Part shown: piece by piece, positions 7,565 to 18,730 of the stretch
How positions within the stretch are numbered: position 1 is the stretch's first letter
Layout: the number at the start of each line of letters is the position of its first letter
NCBI GenBank assembly: GCA_963701375.1
Contig: CAVOZT010000001.1
Coordinates: 248,001-312,000 of the forward strand
Length of the DNA stretch: 64,000 nucleotides
From: CAVXTF01 sp963701375
GTDB taxonomy: Bacteria > Actinomycetota > Acidimicrobiia > Acidimicrobiales > CAVXTF01
Reading direction: 5' to 3'
The notes under the pieces: model-generated
Database searches by the model: none
Told to the model about the DNA's origin: nothing
The model's input: only the letters and a program-made list of their open reading frames with translations
Translations under genes and position numbers: made by a program

Positions 7565-8319
7565 CTCAACTCGCTTTCTCGATCGATGCCACCCGTCGTT
7601 TTCGACCCGAGATCCGGGATGACGACCTTTCGGCCCCGGTTGATGCTCTCCCAGTCCCGCCCGGCGAGATATGGCTGCAACGACTCCGAAATTGCGTGGA
7701 GATCCGCTCGGGACTTGGGTCGCTGAATCTCGTAGAGATACGGGAAATCGAGCCAACCCGTCACGAGGCGCCAAAGCTGGACAGCATCGTCAGGGGCCGG
7801 CGGGTCCTTCACAACAGGTCCGAAAAGGGCTTGCCCGTCGGGAAAGAACAGTGTCGGTACGCCGAATCCGCCGGCGCTCACCACCCGTTCGTGGTCGGCC
7901 ATGACTTCGTCATGGGTGCTCGGGTCCGCAATCGCCTCGTCGAGCACGCCGGCCTCCAATCCGATCTGCACGAGCAGCTCGCGTGCGACGGCTGGATCAT
8001 GGGGCTTCTTCCCTTCGCTGTGGAGTGCCGCACCGATTGCGGAGTACCACCTGTCGAGCTCTGACATGTCGCGCCGGCGAAGCAGCGCCCCAATACGCAT
8101 CAAGGACCATCCGTACGACCATGCCCGTTCCCAGGGATGCTTCTTCCCATCGGCTCGATTCACCTCCTCGAGGCTGAAGAACCTCCATGCAACCTCGATG
8201 CCGACCTCGTCGCGCACGGTGCGTATCCAGTTCGACGTTACGTAGGCGAATGGGCACATGGGATCGAAGTGGAAGTCAACTCGAGAAGGCCCTTGGAGCT
8301 TCGATTCAGAACCGTTCAC
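7561..8319 (-). CDS. DsbA-family thioredoxin-fold protein, Rv2466c-like, with single active-site Cys
   Basis: The GTG at 8319 is preceded by AGGAG about 10 bases upstream and lies after the stop of the metallophosphoesterase gene, so it is preferred to starts near 8445. The product is about 252 residues: a beta strand (RVDFHFDPMCPFAY), an inserted helical domain and the cis-Pro region GGFGVPTLFFPDGQALFGP. The family resembles the mycothiol-dependent nitroreductase/mycoredoxin-like Rv2466c, whose motif is CPWC. Here the motif reads CPFA, so only one Cys remains and disulfide exchange would have to be monothiol. It is translationally coupled to the mycothiol-dependent enzyme gene downstream, which supports a thiol-linked role. 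Confidence 0.75.
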   Translation of the reverse strand: MNGSESKLQGPSRVDFHFDPMCPFAYVTSNWIRTVRDEVGIEVAWRFFSLEEVNRADGKKHPWERAWSYGWSLMRIGALLRRRDMSELDRWYSAIGAALHSEGKKPHDPAVARELLVQIGLEAGVLDEAIADPSTHDEVMADHERVVSAGGFGVPTLFFPDGQALFGPVVKDPPAPDDAVQLWRLVTGWLDFPYLYEIQRPKSRADLHAISESLQPYLAGRDWESINRGRKVVIPDLGSKTTGGIDRESELR

Positions 8320-8354
8320 TTCCGCTTGTCTCCTGACTCGATCTCGTTGGTCCG

Positions 8355-9773
8355 TCACGAAGTTGACCGTTCGATGATCGTCTCGAGTGCCTTGTGGCGC
8401 TCCGGGACTGCGACGGCAACTCCTTCGGAGAGCGCGCGCCAGCAACCGACGTCCGGCCTCACCAGCTCGCCCAGACGTTTTACCAGGTCGGCATTCGGGT
8501 CGGTCACGGGCGCGACGCGTACCCGGTATTCCGAACCGTCGGATTGCTGGTCGTAAAGCCGCAACGACGCAACTTGGAGGTCTTCGTCGACGAGTACTGC
8601 CGCTGCACCTTGAAGAGGATTAGTATCGATCGTGTCCACAACCCATCCCCCGGTGTTGACAACGCTCAGCGGCGTCGCGAATCCCTGAGCGTTGCGTGTC
8701 GCCTCGAACGGCTTGTGGGTGTGACCGAATACGAGAGTTGTCGCTGGGACCACATCGAGCTCGGTAGAGAGCTGTGCATGAAGCGGTCCTTCCAGATAAG
8801 CCTGAAGACCCTTCTGTGCATTCGCGCTCAGCACATCTGTCGGATGGTGTCGCTCGAATCTGCCGCTACGTTTCACCAGATGCGCGAACAGGTCTCGCAC
8901 GACGCGGCGTGTCACCCATTTCCGAGCGGGACCACCGGGTGCCCTGTCAGAGATCGCGGTCGCCAGGGTAAGGACGAGACGGTCTACGGCCTCTTCGCTC
9001 TGGAGCATGTCGTAGAGACGGTTCACATCCTCTCCGACCACACCCGACCTACCGAGTGACGACCAGAAGAAATCGATCCAGGCAAAGTTGTCCTCTTCGA
9101 TCTCCGCGACGTCTAGTGGCAGAGGCTTGTTGAACATCAGCAGGTTCAAGTTCGACATGAGCTCGTACATGGACTCGATGTAGTGCCCGTGGTGAACGAC
9201 CACGCACCTGTTGCCATCAGGAGAGTGGAGACCGAGGTTGGGGTACACAGCACGCATGTGAGCCTTGGTCGTCTTGTGCCGGCGCTGCAACAAGGCAGTA
9301 AGAAGATTGGACTCGAGCACTGCGTCATCCTGCTTCGGGAACAGTCGAGTGGCATGCGTCGGCGGGGGTATCGGCGCGTTCGGCGCCAGCGATCTCAGCT
9401 GGTCGGCGTACAGCCCTTCACGCGCCGTCTCCCACAGGTGGTGGTCGTGGTTCCCCGGTACGAACCAGATCTCGTCGGCAAACAGCGGATGGTCGCCGAT
9501 CACGAGGTCGGTGAACTGCTCGAGCACCGCCGCAGCAACTTCGTCGTCGGCGAGCGCCAACTCGAGCACGTCTCCTGCAAGTACGAGAGTGGGCGGTTCG
9601 GATCCCTCGTTGGCCCCGATGAGGTGCGCCAGGCACTCGGCCAGACAAGACATCACAGGCGACTGCTTGGTTGGGTCCGCCTTCGGGTCGGTGCTATCCG
9701 CAAGGGCGGTGAGGATGCTGTTCTCGGCGCCGAAGTGGAGGTCCGACAAGATGACATATCTGACATCGGGCAA
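8355..9773 (-). CDS. Calcineurin-like metallophosphoesterase
   Basis: About 472 residues from a TTG at 9773, which has GGGAGG 9 bases upstream; a GTG at 9848 is a longer alternative without a good site. The dimetal centre is visible as SDLHFG (D-x-H), LVLAGDVLEL (GD), VPGNHDHHLW (GNHD), a later VVVHHGHYIE and GHTHKPFE (GHTH). Members hydrolyse phosphoesters of nucleotides, lipids or proteins; the substrate cannot be told from sequence. No signal peptide is seen, so it should act in the cytosol. It diverges from recC across about 100 bases that must hold both promoters. Confidence 0.8.
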   Translation of the reverse strand: MPDVRYVILSDLHFGAENSILTALADSTDPKADPTKQSPVMSCLAECLAHLIGANEGSEPPTLVLAGDVLELALADDEVAAAVLEQFTDLVIGDHPLFADEIWFVPGNHDHHLWETAREGLYADQLRSLAPNAPIPPPTHATRLFPKQDDAVLESNLLTALLQRRHKTTKAHMRAVYPNLGLHSPDGNRCVVVHHGHYIESMYELMSNLNLLMFNKPLPLDVAEIEEDNFAWIDFFWSSLGRSGVVGEDVNRLYDMLQSEEAVDRLVLTLATAISDRAPGGPARKWVTRRVVRDLFAHLVKRSGRFERHHPTDVLSANAQKGLQAYLEGPLHAQLSTELDVVPATTLVFGHTHKPFEATRNAQGFATPLSVVNTGGWVVDTIDTNPLQGAAAVLVDEDLQVASLRLYDQQSDGSEYRVRVAPVTDPNADLVKRLGELVRPDVGCWRALSEGVAVAVPERHKALETIIERSTS

Positions 9774-9782
9774 CTGAGACGA

Positions 9783-9788
9783 CCTCCC
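9783..9788 (-). promoter_or_regulatory. Ribosome binding site supporting a TTG start
   Basis: On the minus strand GGGAGG lies 9 bases before TTG at 9773 and directly before the first family-conserved strand (VRYVILSDLHFG). It argues for TTG rather than the upstream GTG at 9848. Confidence 0.5.
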
Positions 9789-9874
9789 TGATGAAATGGG
9801 CGACGCGACCTTGCCATCTGGCGCCGGGGTAGGCGTAACCGGTGTCACTCCCGTTCAGTAGCTTGGCTCGCGGA

Positions 9875-12800
9875 ATGCTCTTTCTTCACCGCTCAGAGCG
9901 CGCCGACGGGCTCGTCGACATGCTCGGCGAACTTCTCGCCGTCCCGATCAAAGCCGTTATGGCCCCCGAGGTCGTGGCGGTCCCCACGCGTGGCATCGAA
10001 AGGTGGCTGACCCAGCAGCTCTCCTCCAAGCTCGGAGCCACCCCGGGTCGCCGAGACGGGATCTGCGCCAACGTCGAGTTTCCGTTCCCCGGGACATTGG
10101 TCGGCAAGGCTCTGGTCGCGGGCTCGGGAATCGACCCGGAGAGCGACCCTTGGTCAACCGCCAGGTCGGTGTGGCCCCTTCTCCAGGTGGTGGAAGCGAG
10201 TCTCGACGAGCCGTGGCTGAGCTCGTTTGCCGCGCATCTGCGCAATGCCGCGCCCGAGGGGGAGGAACGCCGGTTCTCGAGCGTCCGTCACGTTGCAGAC
10301 CTGTTCGATCGCTACGCAGTTCACCGCCCTCAAATGGTCAGGCAGTGGGCCCAGGGGGAAGACGGAGGGGTCGTCACTGACGGAGGCTGGCAGCCGTCTT
10401 TGTGGCGCGCGCTCCGCCTTCAGATACGGACACCGAGCCCGGCCGAACGCCTCCCTGACTCCTGCGCATTGCTCCGTGAGGGAGCTGATGTGCCGGGCCT
10501 GCCTGAGCGACTGTCTCTCTTCGGTCTCACCAGCTTGCCGACGAGCTACGTCGAGGTCCTAGAAGCACTTTCGTTCGAGCGTGACGTGCATCTCTTCTTG
10601 CTGCACCCGTCACCCGTGTTGTGGGAGACGGTCTCGGAGCTGCCGGGCGCCCGAACGCGAGGAATGACCCGGACGAACGACCCCTCTGCTGGGGCGACCA
10701 AGAACCCGTTGCTCGCCTCGTGGGGTCGCGACAGCCGCGAGATGCAGCTTGTTCTGATGTCAGAGGCAGGTGGAAAATGGTCCGAGGAGCATCGTGGGAT
10801 TACGACCGCGCCCGTGTCGGTGCTCGAGCGTGTTCAAGCGGACGTACGAGCTGATCGAGAGCCTGTCGGGGCGCCGTTTCCCGGCGGTCAGGATGCCCGG
10901 GTTCTTCTCGATCCCTCCGACCACAGCATCCAGGTCCACGCCTGCCACGGTCGGCCTCGGCAAGTGGAGGTGTTGCGGAACGCGATCCTGCACATTTTCG
11001 AGGAGCACCCCGGTCTCGAACCCCGTGACGTTCTCGTCATGTGCCCCGACATCGAAACGTACGCCCCCTTGATCCACGCGGCGTTCGACTCGCATCCTGA
11101 CGAGCACGAGATGGATCAAAGAGCGAGCGACCATCCGGACCTCAGGGTGCGTCTTGCAGACCGTGCGATCCGTCAGGTGAACCCGCTGTTCGGCGTCGTT
11201 TCCCGCCTGCTCGACATGGCCGGTGGGCGGGTGTCGGCAACTGAGGTTCTCGACCTGGCCGGTTCCACGCCGGTGAGGCGCCATTTCGGTTTCGACGACG
11301 ACGACCTCGGAAGGCTCGAGGAGTGGGTCGTCGCTTCGGGTATCAGGTGGGGGCTCGATTCCGTTCACCGCTCCCCGTTCCGGTTAGAGGGTCTCGAGGC
11401 CAACACGTGGAAGGCGGGGCTGAGTCGAATTCTCCTCGGCGTCGCGATGGCGGACGAGCGTCAACGCTTGTTTGGTGGGATTTTGCCGCTCGACGACGTC
11501 GGGAGTACTGACATCGAGCTTGCCGGGAGCCTTGCAGAGCTCGTCGACCGTATCGAGGCTTCGATCGACGGCCTTGCAGGTCAGAAGACCATCACGCAGT
11601 GGGCGGAGTCGATCGCGTCGTCGGTGGAGGCTCTTGCCAGAGTCGGGCCCGGAGAAGAGTGGCAGTCGGCACAGCTCAGCAGGCTGCTCGGTGAAATCGT
11701 CGAACAGGCCTCCACGAACGGTGACCCGAGTCCGGTCGAGCTGGGGTTGGGTGATGTCCGCGCCGTACTCGAGGACCGTCTGCGCGGGCGTCCGACCAGG
11801 GCCAACTTCCGGACGGGTCACCTCACGGTCTGCACTCTCGTCCCGATGCGATCGGTTCCCCACAAGGTGGTGTGCCTCCTCGGGTTGGACGACGGGGCAT
11901 TCCCGAGAAATTCCGAGCGAGACGGCGACGACCTGATCTTGGCCGATCCTCAGATCGGTGATCACGACGCCAGAAGCGAGGATCACCAGCTCGTCCTCGA
12001 TGCTCTGCTTGCAGCGACCGAGTATCTGGTGATCAGTTATACAGGCCGCGATGAGCGGAGCAACCTGAGCCGACCGCCTGCAGTCCCGGTCGGAGAGCTC
12101 CTCGATGTGATCGACGGCACCGTAAGAACAGCCGACGGCGCGCCCGCGAGCGCTCGTTTGGTAGTCCACCATCCGCTTCAGCCGTTCGACTCGAGGAACT
12201 TCGTTCGCGGGGAGCTGATGGGGTCTGAGGCGTGGAGCTTCGACAGAGCCAACCTCGAAGGAGCGCGCTCGGCCGCGCGCCGGGATCCATCAGAAACGCC
12301 TCTCGGATTCTTGCCGGCGCCTCTCGCACCGATAGACGGAACATTCGTGGACATGAGCGAGCTCGAGTACTTCGTTCGCTTTCCGGTCAGGGCGTTCTTG
12401 CGCCGGCGTCTAGGGGTCAGTCTGTCCTCCGGTCGCGACGAGGTTGCCGATTCGCTGCCTGTCGAGCTCGACGGGCTCGAACGTTGGGGTTTCGCCGAAA
12501 GGATGCTCGTGTCCGTGACGGGCGGTGGCAATGTCGAGTCGTGTCTGGCCGCCGAACGAGCGCGAGGGATGCTCCCGCCGGGATCACTCAGCGATCAGCT
12601 GATCGAAGACGTACTTCCCGATCTCGAAAGCCTGGTCGCCGCCGCATCCGACGAGAGACCACCCACGTCTATTGCCGTCCACGTGACGCTTCCCGGAGGA
12701 ACTACCGTCGTCGGGACCGTCCCGCGCATCAGGGGGGACATGATCCACAGGGTCACCTTCTCCAGGATGTCAGCGAGCCTTCGGATAGTCGCTTGGCTTC

Positions 12801-13304
12801 ATCTTCTCGCGCTCACTGCCACCATGCCCGAGCGCGAAATTCGAGGCGGTTACGTTTGCTCGCGGACGCGGGGACCCCCACGGATCGGCCGTGTCCGCGG
12901 CGCGGATCGGAAAGCTCGGCGCAGACGCGACCGCTCGACAGGATGTGGCTTGCAGGCAACTCGGCACGATCGTCGACCTTTACTTGCGGGCGATGCGCGA
13001 ACCGCCTCCCCTTTACTGCAAGACGTCTGCGGCGTGGGCCGAAGCGACATTTCGTCAAAGACCGCCTCTGATCGCCGCAGACAGAGAATGGACTTCCGAA
13101 TACCGGTTCCCGCGCGAGGACCAGAACGACGAGCACGTTCTGGTGTTGGGTGGAATTGTCCCGTTCGAAGAGCTGCTGCGATCCGAGCCGCGTCTCGACG
13201 AATCCGGTAGTGAATGGGACGAGAACGAGGATTCCCGCTTCGGCCGATGGGCGCGTCGCCTCTGGGGCGGCCTTTTGTCGTACGAACAGGTGGTCGGCAG
13301 GTGA
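9875..13304 (+). CDS. recC: Exodeoxyribonuclease V subunit gamma RecC (one frame break near 12835)
   Basis: RecC is the scaffold and Chi-reading subunit of RecBCD, the double-strand-break helicase-nuclease. From ATG 9875 the frame gives MLFLHRSERADGLVDML, PTRGIERWLTQQLSSKLG, ADLFDRYAVHRPQMV, CHGRPRQVEVLRNAIL and PHKVVCLLGLDDGAFPR, all typical of actinobacterial RecC. Near 12825-12842 the similarity jumps to the +1 frame, which continues as KFEAVTFARGRGD through EQVVGR to the stop at 13304, with the expected FGRWARRLW ending. Removing one base restores a single protein of about 1,140 residues. If the frame is read straight through, it stops at 13210 with a nonsense Arg-rich tail. A GTG at 9842 is an alternative start. 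The stop overlaps the recB start (GTGA). Confidence 0.85.
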
Positions 13305-16300
13305 GCTCGGCGCAACCCTCTCCGGCTCTACGCGTCTACTCACCGGTCGCCGAGCCGGTCGCGTTCGACGTATGCGGCCCCTTGCCCCAAGGCGTAACTC
13401 TCTTGGAAGCAAGCGCGGGAACGGGCAAGACGTTCACAATCGCCTGCCTGGTTACCCGCTACGTCGCCGAAGGCACCCCGCTCGAACGCCTTCTCGTCGT
13501 GACATTCACCCGCATGGCAACCGGTGAGCTGCGCGACCGCGTACGCCACGGGCTGGTGAACACAGCCGCGGGGTTGGCACAAGCGATCGAGGGTCCGAGC
13601 GAGAGCGACGACCCGTTGGTCAGGCTGCTCGCCACGGGGACCAAGGCCGACGTGGAGCTCAGGCACACTCGATTGGCGAACGCGATCGCCGATTTCGATG
13701 CAGCCACCATCGACACGACGCACGGGTTCTGTCTCCACATGCTCATGAGTCTCGGAGTGGTCGGAGACGTCGAGCGAGACGTCAAGTTGGTCGAGGACAC
13801 TTCGGATCTCCTCGAGGAGGTGGTCGACGATCTCTACGTGAGAAGATTCTGGAAGGGTCGAGACGCTCCGCTTTTCGATCTCGGCGCGGCGATGGAGGTT
13901 GCGAACGCGGTAGCCGGCAACTCCGCCGCCGTCATTCTTCCGATCATCTCAGAGGAGTCGAGCAAGCCCGCGATGAGGAGGCGGTTGGCTCAAGCGGTGA
14001 TCGAGGAGATGGACCGCCGCAAACGGGTTTCGGGCATCCTCACCTACGACGACCTGCTGACGCGCCTGCGCGGCGCCTTGACCGACGCGGTGCGGGGACC
14101 TGCGGCGTGCAGGCGGCTCTCGGGGCGTTACGACGTCGTTCTCGTCGACGAATTCCAGGATACGGACCCTGTCCAGTGGGAGATTCTCGATCTGGCATTC
14201 GGTCGTTCGACGCTCGTGCTCATCGGCGATCCGAAACAAGCGATCTACTCGTTTCGCGGAGCCGATGTATACGCCTACCTGACGGCCGCCAAGTCCGCGG
14301 CGCAAATAGCGACTTTGAGCACGAACTGGCGGAGCGATCAGGGTCTGATCGACGCTTACGACGCTCTCTTCTCCGACGCCCAGCTGGGTCACGCGGGGAT
14401 TGCCTATCACCCGGTGAATGCGGCGCCGGGAAACGGGGACGCAGGCATCGTCGGAGCGCCAAACTGCACACCTCTGCGAATAAGGGTCCTCGATCGCCGC
14501 AGGGTCGAAATGACCAAGGGCGGGTTTGCAAGCTCCCCGGACGCGCAGCGTTACATTGCGAGCGACCTCGCTTCGGACATCACTTCCCTAGTGTCCTCCG
14601 GAGCATCGACGCCCACCGGTCGCAACCCTCGCGACGAGAGAGTGGGGCCGATCGGTCCCGGCGATATCGCCGTTCTGGTGCGCACGAACCGTCAAGCGAG
14701 CGCTGTACGCGATGCGCTTCACGAATCGGGCGTTCCAGCAGTGGTCGCCGGGGGCGGGAGTGTCTTCGAATCACCTGCCGCGACCGATTGGGTGCGACTG
14801 TTGACCGCCATCGACAAACCCACCTCGAGGCGACTGGCCGCGGCGGCCGCGGCTCACGCACTTCGTGGGATGGGGCGCCGACCGGGTCGCATCGGCTGAC
14901 GACAAAGGCTGGGAGGAGCTTCATTGGCGTCTCGCCGTGTGGTCCGCCATCTTGCGCGGACGAGGGGTGGCCGCGTTGCTCGAGCACGTCTCGTCCGGGG
15001 GTCTGCCCGCAAGGGCACTTCGCTTGCCGTCGGGCGAACGTTTGTTGACCGATCTCTTCCATATCGGTCGGCTCCTGCATTCTGCGGCCGTCGAACAGAA
15101 CCTGGGGCCCGCCGCGCTCACGGCATGGTTGAGACGCCGGATTGCGGAGGCGGCCGATGATCGAAACGACGAGGACCGCAGCCTTCGGCTCGAGTCAGAC
15201 GCCGAAGCGGTCCAAGTGCTGACCATCCACAGGAGCAAGGGCCTCGAGTTCCCGATCGTCTACTGCCCTTACCTGTGGGACGGTTATGAGCAAAAGGTGA
15301 AAGTCCCCGTCTTCCACGACCCCGACAACCATGACGCTCTGTCCGTTGACGTGGGAGGGGACAGCGTCGGGTTCTCGCGCCATCTTCAACTCCACCAGCA
15401 CGAGCAGAGGGGGGAGGATCTGCGTCTTTTGTACGTCGCACTGACCCGGGCGCGCCACCAAGCGGTGATCTGGTGGGCGGGAACGAAGAACAGCGGTGAT
15501 TCTCCGCTAGGCAGGCTGTTGTTCTGCTGCGACGCCGACGGGGTGGTTTCGTCGCAAGGGGCACGTACCCCGTCAGACGACCAGGTGCGGGATCGCCTCG
15601 TCGCCCTCTGTGTGAACTCCGGAGTTCGCATCGACGTAGAGAGTGCCGACGGACACGATGGCGTCACGCTCGAGCGAGCGATGGCAGCGCCTCCGGCGCT
15701 CGAGGCGGCCGTGTTCGATCGCGTGTTCGACGAGCGTTGGCGGCGAACCTCGTATTCGGGCATCACAGCGGACGCCCACGATCCAAGGGTCGGAAGCGAA
15801 ACGGAGGAGCAACTCGTCACCGACGAGCCCGTGCAATCGACAGAATCCGTTGCAACTTCTCTACAACTGGACCGTTCGAGCTCCGGCCTGGATTCGGCCT
15901 CGCAAAACAGGCTCAGGTCGATTCCGCTCCTGTTGTCGGACATGCCGGGTGGGGTAGAGGTGGGATCCTTTGTACACGGGGTTCTCGAGGCGACTGACTT
16001 CGCAGTAGCCGATCTGGACGAAGACCTTCGTGTCGCGATCGCGGTGGAAACGGCTAAGCGCTCCGTCAACGTCGGCGACAGAGATCTTCTCGTTGCCGGA
16101 CTGCGGACCGCAATCGAGTCTCCGCTCGGCGATCTCGTTGACGGTACGAGTCTCCGTCAGATCGCAAGGGGGGACCGTGTGGACGAGGTCGCATTCGAGC
16201 TTCCTCTGGCAGGCGGCGAAAACCCTTGCGGGTCCATCTCCATGACGGACGTCGCCAAGGTCCTTCGAGACCACCTGATTGAAGGGGATCAGGTGGCCGC

Positions 16301-16742
16301 ATACGCGGATCGGCTCGAAGACCCGATGCTCGCTCGGAGCCTCCGCGGCTACCTGACGGGGAGCATCGACCTGGTGTTCCGCTTCTCCGGACATCGGCTT
16401 GCAATCGTCAACTACAAGACCAACAGACTTGCTCCAACTGCTGACGAGCTGTGCGCTTGGCACTACCGTCCCGAAGCGCTTGCCGCAGAGATGCAGCGCG
16501 CCCACTATCCGCTTCAGGCGATCCTCTACACGGTGGCTCTTCACCGGTATATGAGGTGGCGGGACCCCGATTACGAGGCAGGCAAGGATCTCGCGGGAGT
16601 CCTCTACTTGTTCTTGCGCGGCATGAGCAGCCCGACGTTCCCTACAGCGGACGGTCAGCCGTGCGGTGTTTGGTCGTGGCGGCCGCCGGCTTCGCTCGTC
16701 GAAGAGCTCAGCGACCTCTTCGACAAGGGCTCGCAAACGTGA
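13301..16742 (+). CDS. recB: Exodeoxyribonuclease V subunit beta RecB (one frame break near 14850)
   Basis: UvrD-type 3'-5' helicase plus nuclease subunit of RecBCD. The GTG at 13301 overlaps the recC stop. Helicase motifs: LLEASAGTGKTFTIA (Walker A), DVVLVDEFQDTDPVQW (motif II), IGDPKQAIYSFRGAD, STNWRS, TIHRSKGLEFPIVYCPYLW and LLYVALTRAR. The C-terminal nuclease domain begins GSFVHGVLEATDF and has GSIDLVF, but the last motif reads IVNYKTN where most RecB proteins have an Asp before YK (codon AAC at 16410-16412). The first frame runs to 14899 and the second opens before 14865; SRRLAAAAAAHA joins FVGWGADRVASADD when about one base is removed near 14840-14860. The whole is about 1,145 residues. 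The stop overlaps recD (GTGA). Confidence 0.85.
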
Positions 16743-18730
16743 CGGATGTTGGCATTGCGCCGGTGCGCCATGGAAGAGTCCAATCGGCGAGCCGTGCGGC
16801 CGGATTGCTCCGTTCTTTCAACGACGCGGGCGTGATCGTCGCCTCTGACGCACACGTGGCGCGCCTGCTCGGCGAACTCGGCGCCGAAGACGACGACGTG
16901 GTCTTGCTCGGCGTCTCTCTGGCTGTGCGTGCCCCACGCCTCGGGCACACGTGCGTGGATCTGGAGACGATCCGGCGGACTGCGGACACCGACTCAGAGA
17001 TGCCGGTGGCCCTCGACGATCTCCCGTGGCCGGATGCGCGGGCATGGACCGAACGGCTCGCAGCAAGCACCCTCGTCGGTGAAGACCGACCGCTCCGGCT
17101 CGAGGGGACGATCCTGTATCTGGACCGGTACTGGTCAGACGAATGTCAGGTGGCGCTCGACCTTCTGGCGCGTGCAGACGCGTCGGCGGTCGCCGTGGAC
17201 ATCGAAGTGTTGAAGGACGGAATTGCCAGACTTCTCGTGGACGAAACGGATCCGCTGCAGCGCCTCGCTGCGGTCGTATCCGTGTTACGGCGCTTTGCGG
17301 TCGTTGCAGGAGGACCGGGGACCGGCAAGACCACGACCGTCGCGCGGATCCTCGCGTTGCTCGACGAGCAGGCGAACGCCTCAGGTACACGGCTCCCGCT
17401 TGTCGCACTTGGCGCCCCGACAGGAAAGGCCGCTGCCAGGCTGGAGCAGGCGGTTCGCGAAGAGTCGGGTCGGCTCGACGTGGACCAAGCGATCAAGGAG
17501 CATCTGAGCGGTCTCGGAGGCACGACGCTTCACCGGCTACTGGGTCGAGACCCTCAGAGCAGCACTCGATTCCGGCACAACCGGCTCGATCCGTTGCCTC
17601 ACGACGTTGTGATCGTGGACGAGACATCGATGGTCTCCCTGTCGATGATGGCGCGCCTCGCAGAGGCGGTGCGTTCGGATGCGAGGCTCATCCTCGTCGG
17701 GGACCCCGAGCAGCTTGCGTCGGTCGAAGCCGGAGCGGTCCTCGGGGACGTGGTCGGGCCTGCGACATTGGGACTTCGAATGAGCCGACCGGCTCGAGCC
17801 AGCCTCGCCACGGTTGGCGAGACAGATGTCGAGGCCACCGACCCCCCCAAGCTCGAGGGTCGTTCACCAACGCCCATCGGCGACGGAATCGTCGTGCTGC
17901 GCCGAGTGCACCGGTTCGGCGAGGAGATCGCCCGCCTGGCGAGTTCGGTCAAACTCGGAGACGTCACCGGCGCGCTCGAAATCCTGAGCGGCGCCCTGGA
18001 AACCGTGACGTGGATCACCGCCGACGCAGAGACCGAGCACTACGAGGGACTTCACAAATTTCCTTCTGCTCGTGGGGGAGAGCTGTACGACACCGCGGAG
18101 ATCGGACCTGTGCGCGACGCAGCGGTGGACGCCGGTCGGCTGATGCTCAGCTCAGCCAGGGCGGACGATGCGAAGGAGGCGATCTCGGCGCTGAATTCCT
18201 TCCGGGTGCTCTGTGCTCATAGACGGGGTCCGGCCGGAGCGCTCACATGGGCATCTCATATCGAGCGTTGGCTGGTGGCTGGGATCGAAGGTTTCGTTCC
18301 CGAAAGCACCTGGTACGTCGGCCGTCCTCTACTCGTGACCTCGAACGACTACGGCCTCGGCCTCTACAACGGCGATACGGGCGTCGTCGTGAACGACGGA
18401 GACGGCCGTACTGTGGCGGCGTTCGAGCAGGGAGGTGAGATCGTCAGAGTCAGCCCGAGCCGGCTCGAAGCCGTGGAGACCGTCTACGCCATGACAGTCC
18501 ACAAGAGCCAGGGGTCACAGTTCGACACCGTGGCCATCCTGCTGCCGGGCCTGGATTCTCCGATTCTCACCAGGGAACTGCTCTATACCGCAGTGACGCG
18601 CGCCAAGAAACGCGTCATCGTCGTCGGCTCAGAAGAGTCGGTGCGCACAGCGATCGATCGCCCGATCCGCGGTCTTCGGGGTTGCGGCGTCGTCTTTGGG
18701 GCGTTTGATCCAGGCAGTGGCGATGCCTGA
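16739..18730 (+). CDS. recD: Exodeoxyribonuclease V subunit alpha RecD
   Basis: 663 residues, intact. RecD is the 5'-3' superfamily 1B helicase of RecBCD. Seen here: an N-terminal interaction domain (DDVVLLGVSLAVRAPRLGHTC), Walker A at about residue 190 (VVAGGPGTGKTTTVARI), Walker B (VVIVDETSMVSLSMMARL), GDPEQLASVEAGAVLGD, and the C-terminal motifs MTVHKSQGSQFDTV and LLYTAVTRAKKRVIVVG. The GTG start overlaps the recB stop by 4 bases; the frame is open to 16451 but that part is the recB coding region in another frame. The operon order recC-recB-recD is the usual one in actinobacteria. The last 8 bases overlap the next gene. Confidence 0.93.
   Translation: MTDVGIAPVRHGRVQSASRAAGLLRSFNDAGVIVASDAHVARLLGELGAEDDDVVLLGVSLAVRAPRLGHTCVDLETIRRTADTDSEMPVALDDLPWPDARAWTERLAASTLVGEDRPLRLEGTILYLDRYWSDECQVALDLLARADASAVAVDIEVLKDGIARLLVDETDPLQRLAAVVSVLRRFAVVAGGPGTGKTTTVARILALLDEQANASGTRLPLVALGAPTGKAAARLEQAVREESGRLDVDQAIKEHLSGLGGTTLHRLLGRDPQSSTRFRHNRLDPLPHDVVIVDETSMVSLSMMARLAEAVRSDARLILVGDPEQLASVEAGAVLGDVVGPATLGLRMSRPARASLATVGETDVEATDPPKLEGRSPTPIGDGIVVLRRVHRFGEEIARLASSVKLGDVTGALEILSGALETVTWITADAETEHYEGLHKFPSARGGELYDTAEIGPVRDAAVDAGRLMLSSARADDAKEAISALNSFRVLCAHRRGPAGALTWASHIERWLVAGIEGFVPESTWYVGRPLLVTSNDYGLGLYNGDTGVVVNDGDGRTVAAFEQGGEIVRVSPSRLEAVETVYAMTVHKSQGSQFDTVAILLPGLDSPILTRELLYTAVTRAKKRVIVVGSEESVRTAIDRPIRGLRGCGVVFGAFDPGSGDA

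Noticed and set aside
9842..9874. GTG start for recC at 9842
   Set aside because: The sequence before 9875 has no RecC resemblance and overlaps the longest form of the divergent phosphoesterase gene; ATG 9875 opens directly on the conserved N terminus.
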